11,146 nt of DNA from NCBI GenBank assembly GCA_040002845.1, contig JBDUDR010000094.1, positions 1 through 11,146 of the forward strand, written 5' to 3'. Below the pieces are notes generated by a model, which worked only from the letters and a program-made list of their open reading frames with translations, was not told the origin of the DNA and made no database searches. Below are positions 1 to 6,134 of the stretch, one piece after another; positions within the stretch are counted from its first letter, which is position 1; each line of letters opens with the position of its first letter. This DNA is from JBDUDR01 sp040002845 (GTDB lineage: Bacteria; Actinomycetota; Actinomycetes; Propionibacteriales; Nocardioidaceae). The position numbers and the translations under genes were made by a program.

Positions 1-40
1 TGAGCCTCCCCGGCGAAGCGGACGCGAGCACCAACTGCAC
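1..40 (-). CDS. maf: Maf-family nucleotide pyrophosphatase, N-terminal fragment
   Basis: Only the first 13 codons lie in the window; the gene continues past the left edge. Read on the minus strand from a GTG at 40 they give (M)QLVLASASPGRL, the signature N-terminus of Maf/YhdE proteins (LVLASASPRR-like), a conserved nucleotide-binding segment. Maf proteins hydrolyse non-canonical or modified nucleoside triphosphates to the monophosphate and pyrophosphate in the cytoplasm. A GTG in the same frame at 67 would add nine residues (VPDPTPREP), but the start at 40 matches the usual family beginning better. Neither start has a strong ribosome-binding site. Maf next to the acyl-CoA carboxylase epsilon/beta genes and birA is the order known from mycobacteria (accD5, accE5, maf), which supports this call despite the short fragment. 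Confidence 0.72.
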   Translation of the reverse strand, partial: MQLVLASASPGRL

Positions 41-94
41 AGGCTCGCGTGGCGTGGGATCGGGCACGGTCGCGGGTAGCGCAATCTCTTGGGA

Positions 95-134
95 GTGTCC
101 GTCTAGAGTGGCCTCGCTGCGAACACACGGACAC
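95..134. repeat. 8-bp perfect inverted repeat, 24-nt spacer
   Basis: GTGTCCGT (95-102) is matched exactly by ACGGACAC (127-134). It lies in the spacer between accE and maf, upstream of the maf start. It could be an operator half-site pair or part of a leader stem, but an 8-bp match can arise by chance in a spacer of this size. No clear -35/-10 pair for maf was found around it. Confidence 0.3.
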
Positions 135-224
135 GGGGTAATCGATGGTGAGCTCCTCGCGGAGTCTACCGTTCCTGCCGACGCGGGCACTGGTGCGCAG
201 CGACAGCATCGAGCGCGGCGCACA

Positions 225-244
225 TCCCAAGTCAGGGCTTGGGG
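225..244. terminator. Possible hairpin between accE and maf
   Basis: CCCAAG (226-231) pairs exactly with CTTGGG (238-243) across a 6-nt loop, with a possible T-G closing pair at 225/244. It lies about 65 bases downstream of the accE stop on the transcribed minus strand. There is no U-tract, so this would be an actinobacterial-type or inefficient terminator, or simply a leader stem. The rest of the 41-309 spacer shows no codon pattern I can support on either strand. Confidence 0.3.
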
Positions 245-309
245 TAACTCACCCGTGCTCTGACCTCGGTGATCATCCCCAGAGGGCTTTGGCCCGTCGG
301 ATCGCGGAG

Positions 310-543
310 TCAGCTGGGGAGCGCGCTTGCTCGCCAAGCGCCAGGACCGCGCCGGAGCACGCGACGCATACGATGATGCGGCGCTGCCCATCGCGATTCA
401 GGAGTGGCCGACGGGGCTGACGCCACCTGGGATCGAGCGGCGATGACCGCAACCAAGGCCGCCAGCTCCTCGGGGGTGGGCTCGCCCTTGACGATCCGCA
501 ACAGGGGTCGCGGTGTCCCTCCGGGTTCGGCCGGGCTGGTCAC
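310..543 (-). CDS. accE: Acyl-CoA carboxylase epsilon subunit
   Basis: A 77-residue protein starting at GTG 543. The start overlaps the TGA of the upstream beta-subunit gene by 4 bases (GTGA), indicating translational coupling. Residues 15-38 (LRIVKGEPTPEELAALVAV and on) are the conserved helix of actinobacterial carboxylase epsilon subunits (AccE/PccE family), and the C-terminus GPGAWRASALPS matches the usual GPGAWRASGLP ending. The middle is a low-complexity Ala/Pro/Ser linker, as is normal. In Streptomyces and Mycobacterium this small subunit binds the beta hexamer and raises activity of the acyl-CoA carboxylase holoenzyme. It has no catalytic residues of its own. Length and position directly after the beta subunit are typical, so the call is firm. 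Confidence 0.9.
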   Translation of the reverse strand: MTSPAEPGGTPRPLLRIVKGEPTPEELAALVAVIAARSQVASAPSATPESRWAAPHHRMRRVLRRGPGAWRASALPS

Positions 544-2159
544 AGCGGGATGTTCCCGTGCTTCTTGGGCGGCAGCGTCTCGCGCTTGGTGCGCAGCAGT
601 CGAAGCGACCGAACCACTTCAGACCTCGTCTCGTGAGGAGCGATCACCGCGTCGATGTATCCCCGCTCGGCCGCGATGTACGGGTTGGCCAGAGTGTCTT
701 CGTAGTCCTCGATGAGCTCCCTGCGCTTCGCCTCGACGTCGGCGGCCTTTCCGAGCTGCTTGCGGTAGAGGATGTTGACGGCCCCCTGCGCGCCCATCAC
801 CGCTATCTGGGCGCTCGGCCATGCCACGTTCAGGTCCGCGCCGAGGTGCTTGGACCCCATGACGTCGTACGCGCCGCCGTACGCCTTGCGCGTGATCACC
901 GTGACCAGCGGGACGGTGGCCTCGGCGTACGCGTAGATCAGCTTGGCTCCGTGGCGGATGATGCCGTTCCACTCCTGGTCCGTGCCGGGCAGGAAGCCGG
1001 GGACGTCGACGAAGGTGAGCACTGGGACGTTGAACGCGTCGCACGTACGGACGAACCGGGCTGCCTTCTCGGAGGCGTCGATGTCGAGGGTGCCGGCGAA
1101 CTGCAGCGGCTGGTTGGCCACCACGCCGACCGAATGACCTTCCACCCGCCCGAAACCGACGATGATGTTGGGCGCGAAGAGTGCGTGCACCTCGAGGAAC
1201 TCGCCGTCGTCGAGGACCGACTCGACCACGACGTGCATGTCGTACGGCTGGTTGGGCGCATCCGGGATCAGGGTGTCGAGTGCGCGATCCGTCTCGTTGG
1301 TCTCGAGATCGACCGGGTCATCGAACGCTGGCGGGTCCTCCAGGTTGTTCTGCGGCAGGTACGAGATGAGCGCCTTGACATAGTCCAGCGCGTCGTCCTC
1401 GTCCGAAGCCAGGTAGTGGGCGTTGCCGCTCTTGGTGTTGTGAGTCCGGGCGCCGCCCAGTTCTTCGAACGTCACGTCCTCGCCCGTGACTGTCTTGATC
1501 ACGTCGGGTCCGGTGATGAACATGTAGGAGCTCTGGTCGACCATCACGGTGAAGTCCGTGACCGCTGGTGAGTAGACGTGGCCACCGGCGCAGGTGCCCA
1601 TGATCAGCGAGATCTGCGGGACAACTCCCGATGCGTGCACGTTCCTGCGGAAGATCTCGCCGTACAGCCCGAGCGAGACGACCCCCTCCTGGATCCGGGC
1701 TCCGGCACCTTCATTGATGCCGATGATCGGTGCACCGGTCTTGATCGCGAGATCCATCACCTTGCAGATCTTCTCGCCGTACACCTGACCCAGGCTGCCG
1801 CCGAACACGGTGAAGTCCTGAGCGAATACGCAGACTTGCCGGCCCTCGACAGTGCCGTACCCGGTCACCACCCCGTCGCCGTAGGGCCGGTTCCGCTCCA
1901 TCCCGAACGCGGTGCTCCGGTGCCTGGCGAGCTCGTCGAGCTCGACGAACGATCCGTCGTCTAGGAGCTTGCCGACCCGCTCGCGGGCGGTGAGCTTGCC
2001 CTTGGCGTGCTGCTTCTCGACAGCCCGGGCGGAACCAGCATGGATGGCTTCGTCGAGTCGGCGACCGAGGTCGGCCAGCTTGCCCGCGGTCGTGTGGATG
2101 TCGGTCCCGGCGCTCTTGGCGCCGTTCTCGCTGACTGGGTCCAACCGCTGCTCGCTCAC
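540..2159 (-). CDS. pccB: Acyl-CoA (propionyl-CoA) carboxylase beta subunit, carboxyltransferase
   Basis: A 539-residue carboxyltransferase that moves CO2 from carboxybiotin on the alpha subunit to an acyl-CoA, giving methylmalonyl-CoA from propionyl-CoA. The N-terminal crotonase-like half carries the first oxyanion-hole region at GTCAGGHVYSPA (188-199), the C-terminal half the second at KAYGGAYDVM (425-434). The ending KRETLPPKKHGNIPL is characteristic of AccD5/PccB. Asp432 in GGAYDVM corresponds, by motif, to the Streptomyces PccB Asp that favours propionyl-CoA over acetyl-CoA (Ile there in AccB), so PCC or mixed activity is likely. I chose GTG 2159: the open frame continues to 2414, but the extra 85 residues are unconserved and run antisense through birA, and a TAGTCT hexamer lies 7 bases upstream. 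No biotin-carboxylase alpha subunit is in the window; it may lie beyond maf. Confidence 0.95.
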   Translation of the reverse strand: MSEQRLDPVSENGAKSAGTDIHTTAGKLADLGRRLDEAIHAGSARAVEKQHAKGKLTARERVGKLLDDGSFVELDELARHRSTAFGMERNRPYGDGVVTGYGTVEGRQVCVFAQDFTVFGGSLGQVYGEKICKVMDLAIKTGAPIIGINEGAGARIQEGVVSLGLYGEIFRRNVHASGVVPQISLIMGTCAGGHVYSPAVTDFTVMVDQSSYMFITGPDVIKTVTGEDVTFEELGGARTHNTKSGNAHYLASDEDDALDYVKALISYLPQNNLEDPPAFDDPVDLETNETDRALDTLIPDAPNQPYDMHVVVESVLDDGEFLEVHALFAPNIIVGFGRVEGHSVGVVANQPLQFAGTLDIDASEKAARFVRTCDAFNVPVLTFVDVPGFLPGTDQEWNGIIRHGAKLIYAYAEATVPLVTVITRKAYGGAYDVMGSKHLGADLNVAWPSAQIAVMGAQGAVNILYRKQLGKAADVEAKRRELIEDYEDTLANPYIAAERGYIDAVIAPHETRSEVVRSLRLLRTKRETLPPKKHGNIPL

Positions 2160-2182
2160 AATCGTCAGACTAGCGTGGGCAG
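2160..2182. promoter_or_regulatory. Overlapping divergent -10 elements, accD/birA spacer
   Basis: The 23-base gap between the two divergent start codons contains AGACTAGCGT (2167-2176). Read rightward, TAGCGT (2171-2176) is followed by 6 bases and the birA ATG. Read leftward, TAGTCT (2172-2167) is followed by 7 bases and the accD GTG. Both match the actinobacterial -10 consensus TANNNT, and they share the two bases TA. No Shine-Dalgarno sequence fits on either side, so both messages are predicted to be leaderless. No good -35 hexamer was found; such elements would lie inside the opposite coding region. Confidence 0.6.
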
Positions 2183-3016
2183 ATGCCGTCCACGTTTGAC
2201 CAGCTCGACCGCCCGCCGCTGGACGAACGGGCCCTGACCAGGGCATTGGTACGCCACGACGGCCTCTATCGCGAGGTGCGTGTCGTGGCTGCCACCGGTT
2301 CGACCAACGCCGACCTGGCGGGGCTGGGTCGTAGGGGCGCCGAGCCGGGGGTGCTGCTAGTCGCCGAGCATCAACGGCAAGGACGAGGGCGGCTCGACAG
2401 GACCTGGCAGGCACCGAGACGGGCCGGACTCACGTTTTCGGTCCTCCTGCAACCAGATCGCGTGCCTAGTGCCCGGTGGCCGTGGCTACCACTGCTGACC
2501 GGTGTGGCCGTGGTCGAGGCGCTCGCGCGGGCCACCGACGTGGACGCTCGGCTGAAATGGCCCAACGACGTGCTCATCGACGACTGCAAGGTGTCCGGTG
2601 TCCTGGTCGAGCGGATCGAACCTGCCGGACGCCGGCCGATGGCGGTGGTCGGCGTGGGCATCAACGTGTCGAACACGGCAGCTGAGCTGCCAACAGCGGA
2701 CTCGTCCTCACTGGCGATGCAGGGCGCCACCACGTTGGACAGATCGGTCATCCTGCGAGCCGTCTGCCGGACCCTGGAGTCCCTGTACATGGCCTGGTGC
2801 GACGAGTCGGGTGACCCGGATGAGGGACTCGCCGACTCGTACCGTCGGCGTTGTTCGACCCTCGGCCGCGCCGTCCGCGTTGAACTGCCAGGGCAGGGGT
2901 CAGTGACCGGTCAGGCAGTCGACGTAGACGCGAGCGGGCGGCTGGTCGTGGTCGGCTCGGCCGGCCGGGTGGCGCTCGGTGCGGGGGATGTGGTGCACCT
3001 GCGGGAACGACCGTGA
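2183..3016 (+). CDS. birA: Biotin--[acetyl-CoA-carboxylase] ligase
   Basis: A 277-residue cytoplasmic enzyme that activates biotin with ATP and attaches it to the lysine of a biotin carboxyl carrier domain. The BPL/LplA catalytic domain shows GSTN (39-42), the biotin/AMP loop QGRGRLDR (66-73), KWPND (125-129) with Lys136 of KVSGVLVE, and GVGINVSN (157-164). A small C-terminal beta domain follows (about 230-277). There is no N-terminal winged helix, so this is a class I ligase that does not repress transcription. The ATG at 2183 lies 6 bases after a TAGCGT hexamer, predicting leaderless translation. Divergence from the carboxylase gene, whose holoenzyme is its substrate, is the same arrangement as birA/accD5 in Mycobacterium tuberculosis. 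Confidence 0.95.
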   Translation: MPSTFDQLDRPPLDERALTRALVRHDGLYREVRVVAATGSTNADLAGLGRRGAEPGVLLVAEHQRQGRGRLDRTWQAPRRAGLTFSVLLQPDRVPSARWPWLPLLTGVAVVEALARATDVDARLKWPNDVLIDDCKVSGVLVERIEPAGRRPMAVVGVGINVSNTAAELPTADSSSLAMQGATTLDRSVILRAVCRTLESLYMAWCDESGDPDEGLADSYRRRCSTLGRAVRVELPGQGSVTGQAVDVDASGRLVVVGSAGRVALGAGDVVHLRERP

Positions 3017-3073
3017 CGTCAGCCGACGCGAGCCCCCCACGACGGCGAGAATCGCCTCCGGTCGATGCCTGTA

Positions 3074-3115
3074 GGCGCCCCAATTCGGGTCGGGACATGG
3101 AACTATGGGGGCGCC
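3074..3115. repeat. 8-bp perfect inverted repeat upstream of the PH-domain gene
   Basis: GGCGCCCC (3074-3081) is matched by GGGGCGCC (3108-3115), 26 bases apart, ending 12 bases before the ribosome-binding site of the downstream gene. It could form a long-loop hairpin in the leader RNA or serve as a symmetric protein-binding site. The 3017-3136 spacer contains no obvious -35/-10 pair. Confidence 0.35.
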
Positions 3116-3136
3116 AACCGACCAGATGGAGGATCG

Positions 3137-3685
3137 ATGGGATTGTCGCCCAAGTTGCTCGGGGAAGGCGAGAGCGTCGTCTTGAGCACGCGCACGCACA
3201 TCAAAGCCCTGGTGTTGCCGGTGATCACGTTGATCCTCATCTGTGCAGCCACCGGCTTCCTCATCGCGGTGACCCCCAGCGGCTCGAGCGGGAAATGGCT
3301 AAAGGTGGTCTTGCTGGTGTTGGCTGCCGCGCTCATCGTGTGGCGTGTCGTTTGGCCGTTCCTCAACTGGCTCACGGCTAGCTACACCGTCACGAACCGC
3401 CGACTGGTCACCCGGGCCGGCATCTTCACCCGCATCGGCCGTGACATCCCGCTCTATCGGATCAACGACGTGAAGTACGAGCGAGACCTGCTCGATCGGA
3501 TGCTCGGGTGCGGGACCCTGGTGATCTCAGACGCCAGCCAGCAAGGGCACTCGGTGCTGCCAGACGTCCCGCACGTAGAGAAGGTGCACCTGCTGATCAC
3601 CGACCTGCTGTTCGGCAACAACGACGGTGCCGACGATGACGGCAGCGTCCCGCCCGGGCCCGAACCTCACCCGCGGCCGCGATGA
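3137..3685 (+). CDS. PH (DUF304/bPH2) domain membrane protein
   Basis: A 182-residue protein with the architecture of small bacterial PH-domain membrane proteins. After a short N-terminal segment (LLGEGESVVLSTRTH, 7-21) there are two transmembrane helices at about 22-45 and 54-80, then a bPH2/DUF304 domain (about 82-157) with the typical YTVTNRRLVTRAGIF (83-97), DIPLYRINDV (103-112), GCGTLVISDAS (124-134) and DVPHVEKV (143-150) motifs. The charged, proline-rich tail (161-182) looks disordered. The ATG at 3137 was chosen because GGAGG (3128-3132) lies 4 bases upstream; an in-frame ATG at 3065 would add 24 unconserved residues. The specific function is unknown; family members are membrane-associated. 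The gene lies 21 bases before the cyclase gene, so the two are probably cotranscribed. Confidence 0.88.
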   Translation: MGLSPKLLGEGESVVLSTRTHIKALVLPVITLILICAATGFLIAVTPSGSSGKWLKVVLLVLAAALIVWRVVWPFLNWLTASYTVTNRRLVTRAGIFTRIGRDIPLYRINDVKYERDLLDRMLGCGTLVISDASQQGHSVLPDVPHVEKVHLLITDLLFGNNDGADDDGSVPPGPEPHPRPR

Positions 3686-3711
3686 GTGGCTGGATGACGG
3701 GCCGCGATGAG
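3675..3711. repeat. 12-bp direct repeat at the PH/cyclase gene junction
   Basis: GGCCGCGATGAG occurs at 3675-3686 and again at 3700-3711, a 25-base period. The first copy contains the TGA stop of the PH-domain gene (3683-3685) overlapped by an out-of-frame ATG (3682). The second contains the ATG of the cyclase gene (3707). This looks like a short tandem duplication that separated an ancestral ATGA stop/start overlap. Confidence 0.55.
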
Positions 3712-4735
3712 CGAGCAGCAGCCGGCCGAGCCAGCTGACCCGGAAGCCGCGTCGCCAACGGAGCATCCGGCGGGCGACCGGCTGCGTACATCCGCGGAGG
3801 TCGCGGCGGAAGCCGGGGTCCCGGTCGAGCGCGCCAGACGGCTGTGGCGGGCCCTCGGTTTCCCCGACACGGGCGATGCGCCCGCGTTCACAGACGCCGA
3901 TGTCGAGGCGCTGAGCCTGGTCGTGGAGACCGTTGCCGACGGCACCATCGACTTCGAGACAACCGTTCGGCTCACGCGGGCCGTCGGCTCCAGCATGGCC
4001 CGGCTGGCCGACTGGCAGGTGAGCACGCTGACGGAGCGGATCGAGGCCACCGAGCCCGGGTCGTCGCATCCCGACATCCGGCTGTCCAGCGCGCTCCGGC
4101 TGGTCGGCCAGGTCGGACCCGCATTCGAGAAGCTGCTCGTGTACGTGTGGCGCCGCCATCTGTCGGCGGCGGTGGGCCGCATCGAGGCGCTGAGCGCTGC
4201 CGAGGAAGACCTCCGGGCGGCGGATCTCACCGTTGGTTTCGCCGACCTGGTGGAGTTCACGGCCTTGTCCAATGACATCGACGACGAACGACTGGCCCAT
4301 GTCGTGGAGTCGTTCGAGGCCTGCTGTGCCGACACGGTGTCGGGGGCGGGTGGACGGGTCATCAAGACTCTCGGTGACTCGGTGTTGTTCGTCATCGACG
4401 ACCCGGTGGCCGCCGTTGAGGTTGCGTTGCGCATCGTGGAGGTGATCGGCAGTGACGAGACGCTGCCCGATGTGCGCGTTGGACTGGCGTCTGGTTCGGT
4501 CATCTTCCGGCTCGGTGATGTCTTCGGTGCACCGGTAAATCTGGCCAGCCGCCTCACCGGTCTGGCTCGGCGCAACCGGGTCATCTGCGACGTGGCCACC
4601 CAGGAGGCGGTCCAGGAGCACCGAGGCTATGAGACCCGCGCCCTCCCCCCGCGTTCCGTGCGAGGCTTCGGGGTCCTCGAACCGACGGCGGTACGTCGCA
4701 CCTGGGCGGACCAACCGGCTCCCGAGCAACCGTAG
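3707..4735 (+). CDS. Class III adenylyl cyclase, Rv1264-like
   Basis: A 342-residue soluble cyclase predicted to make cAMP from ATP. The C-terminal class III domain (about 174-333) keeps all canonical residues: metal-binding Asp180 (FADLVEFT) and Asp224, the adenine-specifying pair Lys220 (IKTLGD) and Asp271 (GDVFG), and transition-state residues Asn278 and Arg282 (VNLASRL). Catalytic activity and ATP rather than GTP specificity are therefore expected. The N-terminal half (about 26-165) is predicted helical and parallels the autoinhibitory, pH-sensing domain of M. tuberculosis Rv1264. Its segment 28-70 (SAEVAAEAGVPVERARRLWRAL, then FTDADVEAL) also has a MerR-like helix-turn-helix cadence. There are no membrane segments. 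ATG 3707 is the first usable start in frame, with no clear ribosome-binding site. The gene sits downstream of the PH-domain gene in the same orientation. Confidence 0.9.
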   Translation: MSEQQPAEPADPEAASPTEHPAGDRLRTSAEVAAEAGVPVERARRLWRALGFPDTGDAPAFTDADVEALSLVVETVADGTIDFETTVRLTRAVGSSMARLADWQVSTLTERIEATEPGSSHPDIRLSSALRLVGQVGPAFEKLLVYVWRRHLSAAVGRIEALSAAEEDLRAADLTVGFADLVEFTALSNDIDDERLAHVVESFEACCADTVSGAGGRVIKTLGDSVLFVIDDPVAAVEVALRIVEVIGSDETLPDVRVGLASGSVIFRLGDVFGAPVNLASRLTGLARRNRVICDVATQEAVQEHRGYETRALPPRSVRGFGVLEPTAVRRTWADQPAPEQP

Positions 4736-4744
4736 GGTGGCGCA
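4733..4744 (+). promoter_or_regulatory. Candidate leaderless -10 for the enoyl-CoA hydratase gene
   Basis: TAGGGT (4733-4738) matches TANNNT and is followed by 6 bases before the hydratase ATG at 4745. Its first three bases are the TAG stop codon of the cyclase gene. No Shine-Dalgarno site fits between the two genes. No good -35 was seen. The hydratase may have its own leaderless transcript in addition to readthrough from the cyclase. Confidence 0.4.
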
Positions 4745-5539
4745 ATGGAGACCAGTCATCCCGGGATCGGGATCGAGAGACATGGCGAGCATGTCGCGGA
4801 GCTCGTACTCGATCGGCCGGCCGCGATGAACGCCGTGTCCACCCAGCAGGCGGAGTCGATCACCACGGCTACCGACTCGCTGGCCGGCGACCGCTCGGTC
4901 CGGGTGGTCATTGTCACGTCGTCGTCTCCGAAGGCGTTCTGTGTGGGGGCCGACCTGAAGGAACGCAACGACTTCACCGACGCCGACCTGTTGGCGCAGC
5001 GGCCCATCGCGCGCCGGGCGTACCGCGGGGTGCTGGATCTGCCGGTTCCCACGGTCGCGGTGGTCGCCGGCTATGCCCTGGGTGGCGGTTTCGAGATCGC
5101 GCTGTCCTGTGACCTGATCGTGGCCGAGGAGCAGGCGGTCTTCGCGCTTCCGGAGGTGAGCGTCGGCCTGGTCCCCGGAGGCGGCGGCACTCAGCTGCTC
5201 ACGCGGCGGATCGGTTGGAGCCGCGCCGCGGACCTCGTGCTCACGTGTCGGCGGGTCGGCGCGAGTGAGGGTGAGCGACTGGGTTTCGTCGACCGGCGGG
5301 TTGCCACCGGTGCTGGTCGCAAGGAGGCGCTGGCTCTTGCCGACACGATAGCGGGACACTCTCCAGTCGGCGTACGCAACGCCAAGTCGGCGATGCGGCT
5401 CGGCCTGGACGTCGACCTCGCGTCGGGACTCGAGGTGGAGGACGGTGCATGGCGGGCCACGGCGTTCTCGCCGGATCGAGTCGAGGGCATCGCTGCGTTC
5501 AACGAGAAGCGGACACCCCGCTGGCCGGGTTCGGACTGA
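4745..5539 (+). CDS. Enoyl-CoA hydratase/isomerase family protein, AUH-like
   Basis: A 264-residue crotonase-fold enzyme of normal length. The first oxyanion-hole strand is FCVGADLKER (65-74), the second is in ALGGGFEIALSCD (111-123). Glu117 and Glu137 (LPEVSVGLVPGGGGTQ, 135-150) match the two catalytic glutamates of rat mitochondrial enoyl-CoA hydratase (Glu144/Glu164), so hydration of a 2-enoyl-CoA is expected. The GADLKER and LVPGGGGTQ wording is close to the AUH/ECHDC2 branch (methylglutaconyl-CoA hydratase-like), which would suit branched-chain amino acid catabolism, but the family's substrate cannot be read from sequence with certainty. The start lies only 9 bases after the cyclase stop. 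A link to the nearby propionyl-CoA carboxylase is plausible but inferred. Confidence 0.9.
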   Translation: METSHPGIGIERHGEHVAELVLDRPAAMNAVSTQQAESITTATDSLAGDRSVRVVIVTSSSPKAFCVGADLKERNDFTDADLLAQRPIARRAYRGVLDLPVPTVAVVAGYALGGGFEIALSCDLIVAEEQAVFALPEVSVGLVPGGGGTQLLTRRIGWSRAADLVLTCRRVGASEGERLGFVDRRVATGAGRKEALALADTIAGHSPVGVRNAKSAMRLGLDVDLASGLEVEDGAWRATAFSPDRVEGIAAFNEKRTPRWPGSD

Positions 5540-5556
5540 CTACTGCACGGGTTCGG

Positions 5557-5580
5557 CGGTGTCCGCTATAGCTGGACCCG
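5557..5580. terminator. Possible bidirectional terminator hairpin
   Basis: CGG-(t)-GTCC (5557-5564) pairs with GGACCCG (5574-5580), giving 7 base pairs with one bulged T and a 9-base loop that includes the 8-bp palindrome GCTATAGC. It lies at the junction of the convergent hydratase and gtrA genes and overlaps the gtrA stop codon. There is no U-tract on either side, so termination is only a suggestion. Confidence 0.35.
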
Positions 5581-6048
5581 CTGCGGTTCCCGCTCCCGGA
5601 AGACGAACTTGCCGTACGACCAGTATCGGAATGTCGTGCCGAGCAGCAGCCCGACGCCGTTGGCCGAGACGTTGTCCGCCACCGGACCCCGCAGGTCGAG
5701 CACATAGTGCGACATGAACAGGCACAGCAGCGAGATGCCGGCTCCGACCGCGCTGAAGACCAAGAACAAAACGTACTCGCGGTGGGCTGCGGCCAGACCG
5801 GCATCCCGTTCCCGCTGACGCCAGGTCCAGTGCCTGTTGCCGAGGTACGTGATGGTGGTCGCGACCGCGGCTGAGATGAGCTTGGCGGTCAGCGGTTTGT
5901 CGTGCAGCGGGCCGGACCCGCCGGCGTACCTGAGCAGGTTGAATACGGTGATGTCTGCCAGGTAGCCCAGTCCGCCGATGATGCCGAACTTCAGCATGCG
6001 GTGAGCAACCTGGTCGAACCATGTGAAGAGTGAGCGCATCCGGGTCAT
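5566..6048 (-). CDS. GtrA family membrane protein
   Basis: A 160-residue protein with four predicted transmembrane helices (about 18-40, 53-72, 92-114, 122-145), the standard GtrA/PF04138 layout. Conserved features include FGIIGGLGYLADITVFNLL (21-39) at the start of the first helix, NRHWTW (71-76) after the second and the aromatic FRYWSYGKFVF (140-150) at the end of the fourth. GtrA-type proteins are thought to help move or deliver polyprenyl-linked sugars across the cytoplasmic membrane for glycosylation of envelope polymers (O-antigen in enteric phage systems, arabinogalactan in mycobacteria). The substrate here is unknown. ATG 6048 is preferred; a second ATG three codons in is possible. 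It is convergent with the hydratase gene and divergent from purK, so it appears to be a single-gene unit. Confidence 0.88.
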   Translation of the reverse strand: MTRMRSLFTWFDQVAHRMLKFGIIGGLGYLADITVFNLLRYAGGSGPLHDKPLTAKLISAAVATTITYLGNRHWTWRQRERDAGLAAAHREYVLFLVFSAVGAGISLLCLFMSHYVLDLRGPVADNVSANGVGLLLGTTFRYWSYGKFVFREREPQRVQL

Positions 6049-6063
6049 CGCAGCGGGAGCCTA
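6049..6063 (-). promoter_or_regulatory. Candidate -10 for gtrA
   Basis: On the minus strand TAGGCT (6063-6058) precedes the gtrA ATG by 9 bases. A start of transcription 6-7 bases downstream would leave a leader of only 2-3 bases. The hexamer is identical to the one in front of purK. Confidence 0.35.
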
Positions 6064-6120
6064 CCTCGGGAGTCCGGCCGCGCCATCGGGCGGCCTCGAC
6101 CGGATCTGGCCCGGGACCAC

Positions 6121-6134
6121 TAGGCTCAGCCTCT
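6121..6134 (+). promoter_or_regulatory. Candidate leaderless -10 for purK
   Basis: TAGGCT (6121-6126) matches TANNNT and lies 8 bases before the GTG at 6135. TCGACC (6096-6101) could be a weak -35, with a 19-base spacer. No ribosome-binding site fits between hexamer and start. The gtrA and purK hexamers face outward, 57 bases apart. Confidence 0.4.

Noticed and set aside
54..420. Two small plus-strand open frames in the accE-maf spacer
   Set aside because: No ribosome-binding site, no recognisable composition or motif, and the longer one overlaps the end of accE in antisense.
513..1571. A 352-codon open frame on the plus strand
   Set aside because: Antisense to the carboxylase beta gene; the translation has no family motif and follows the codon-position pattern of the opposite strand.
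2160..2414. N-terminal extension of the carboxylase beta subunit
   Set aside because: The extra 85 residues are Arg/Pro-rich, unlike the family, and would be encoded opposite the conserved start of birA.
3527..5359. A 610-codon open frame on the minus strand
   Set aside because: It runs antisense through the PH-domain, cyclase and hydratase genes, all with clear family motifs; its translation is Arg/Asp/Gly-rich without recognisable domains, as expected of a third-position GC shadow.
6030..6134. Upstream ATG start for purK
   Set aside because: Adds 35 low-complexity residues before the LGVVGGGQL strand and overlaps the gtrA start; GTG 6135 fits the family length and the -10-like hexamer.
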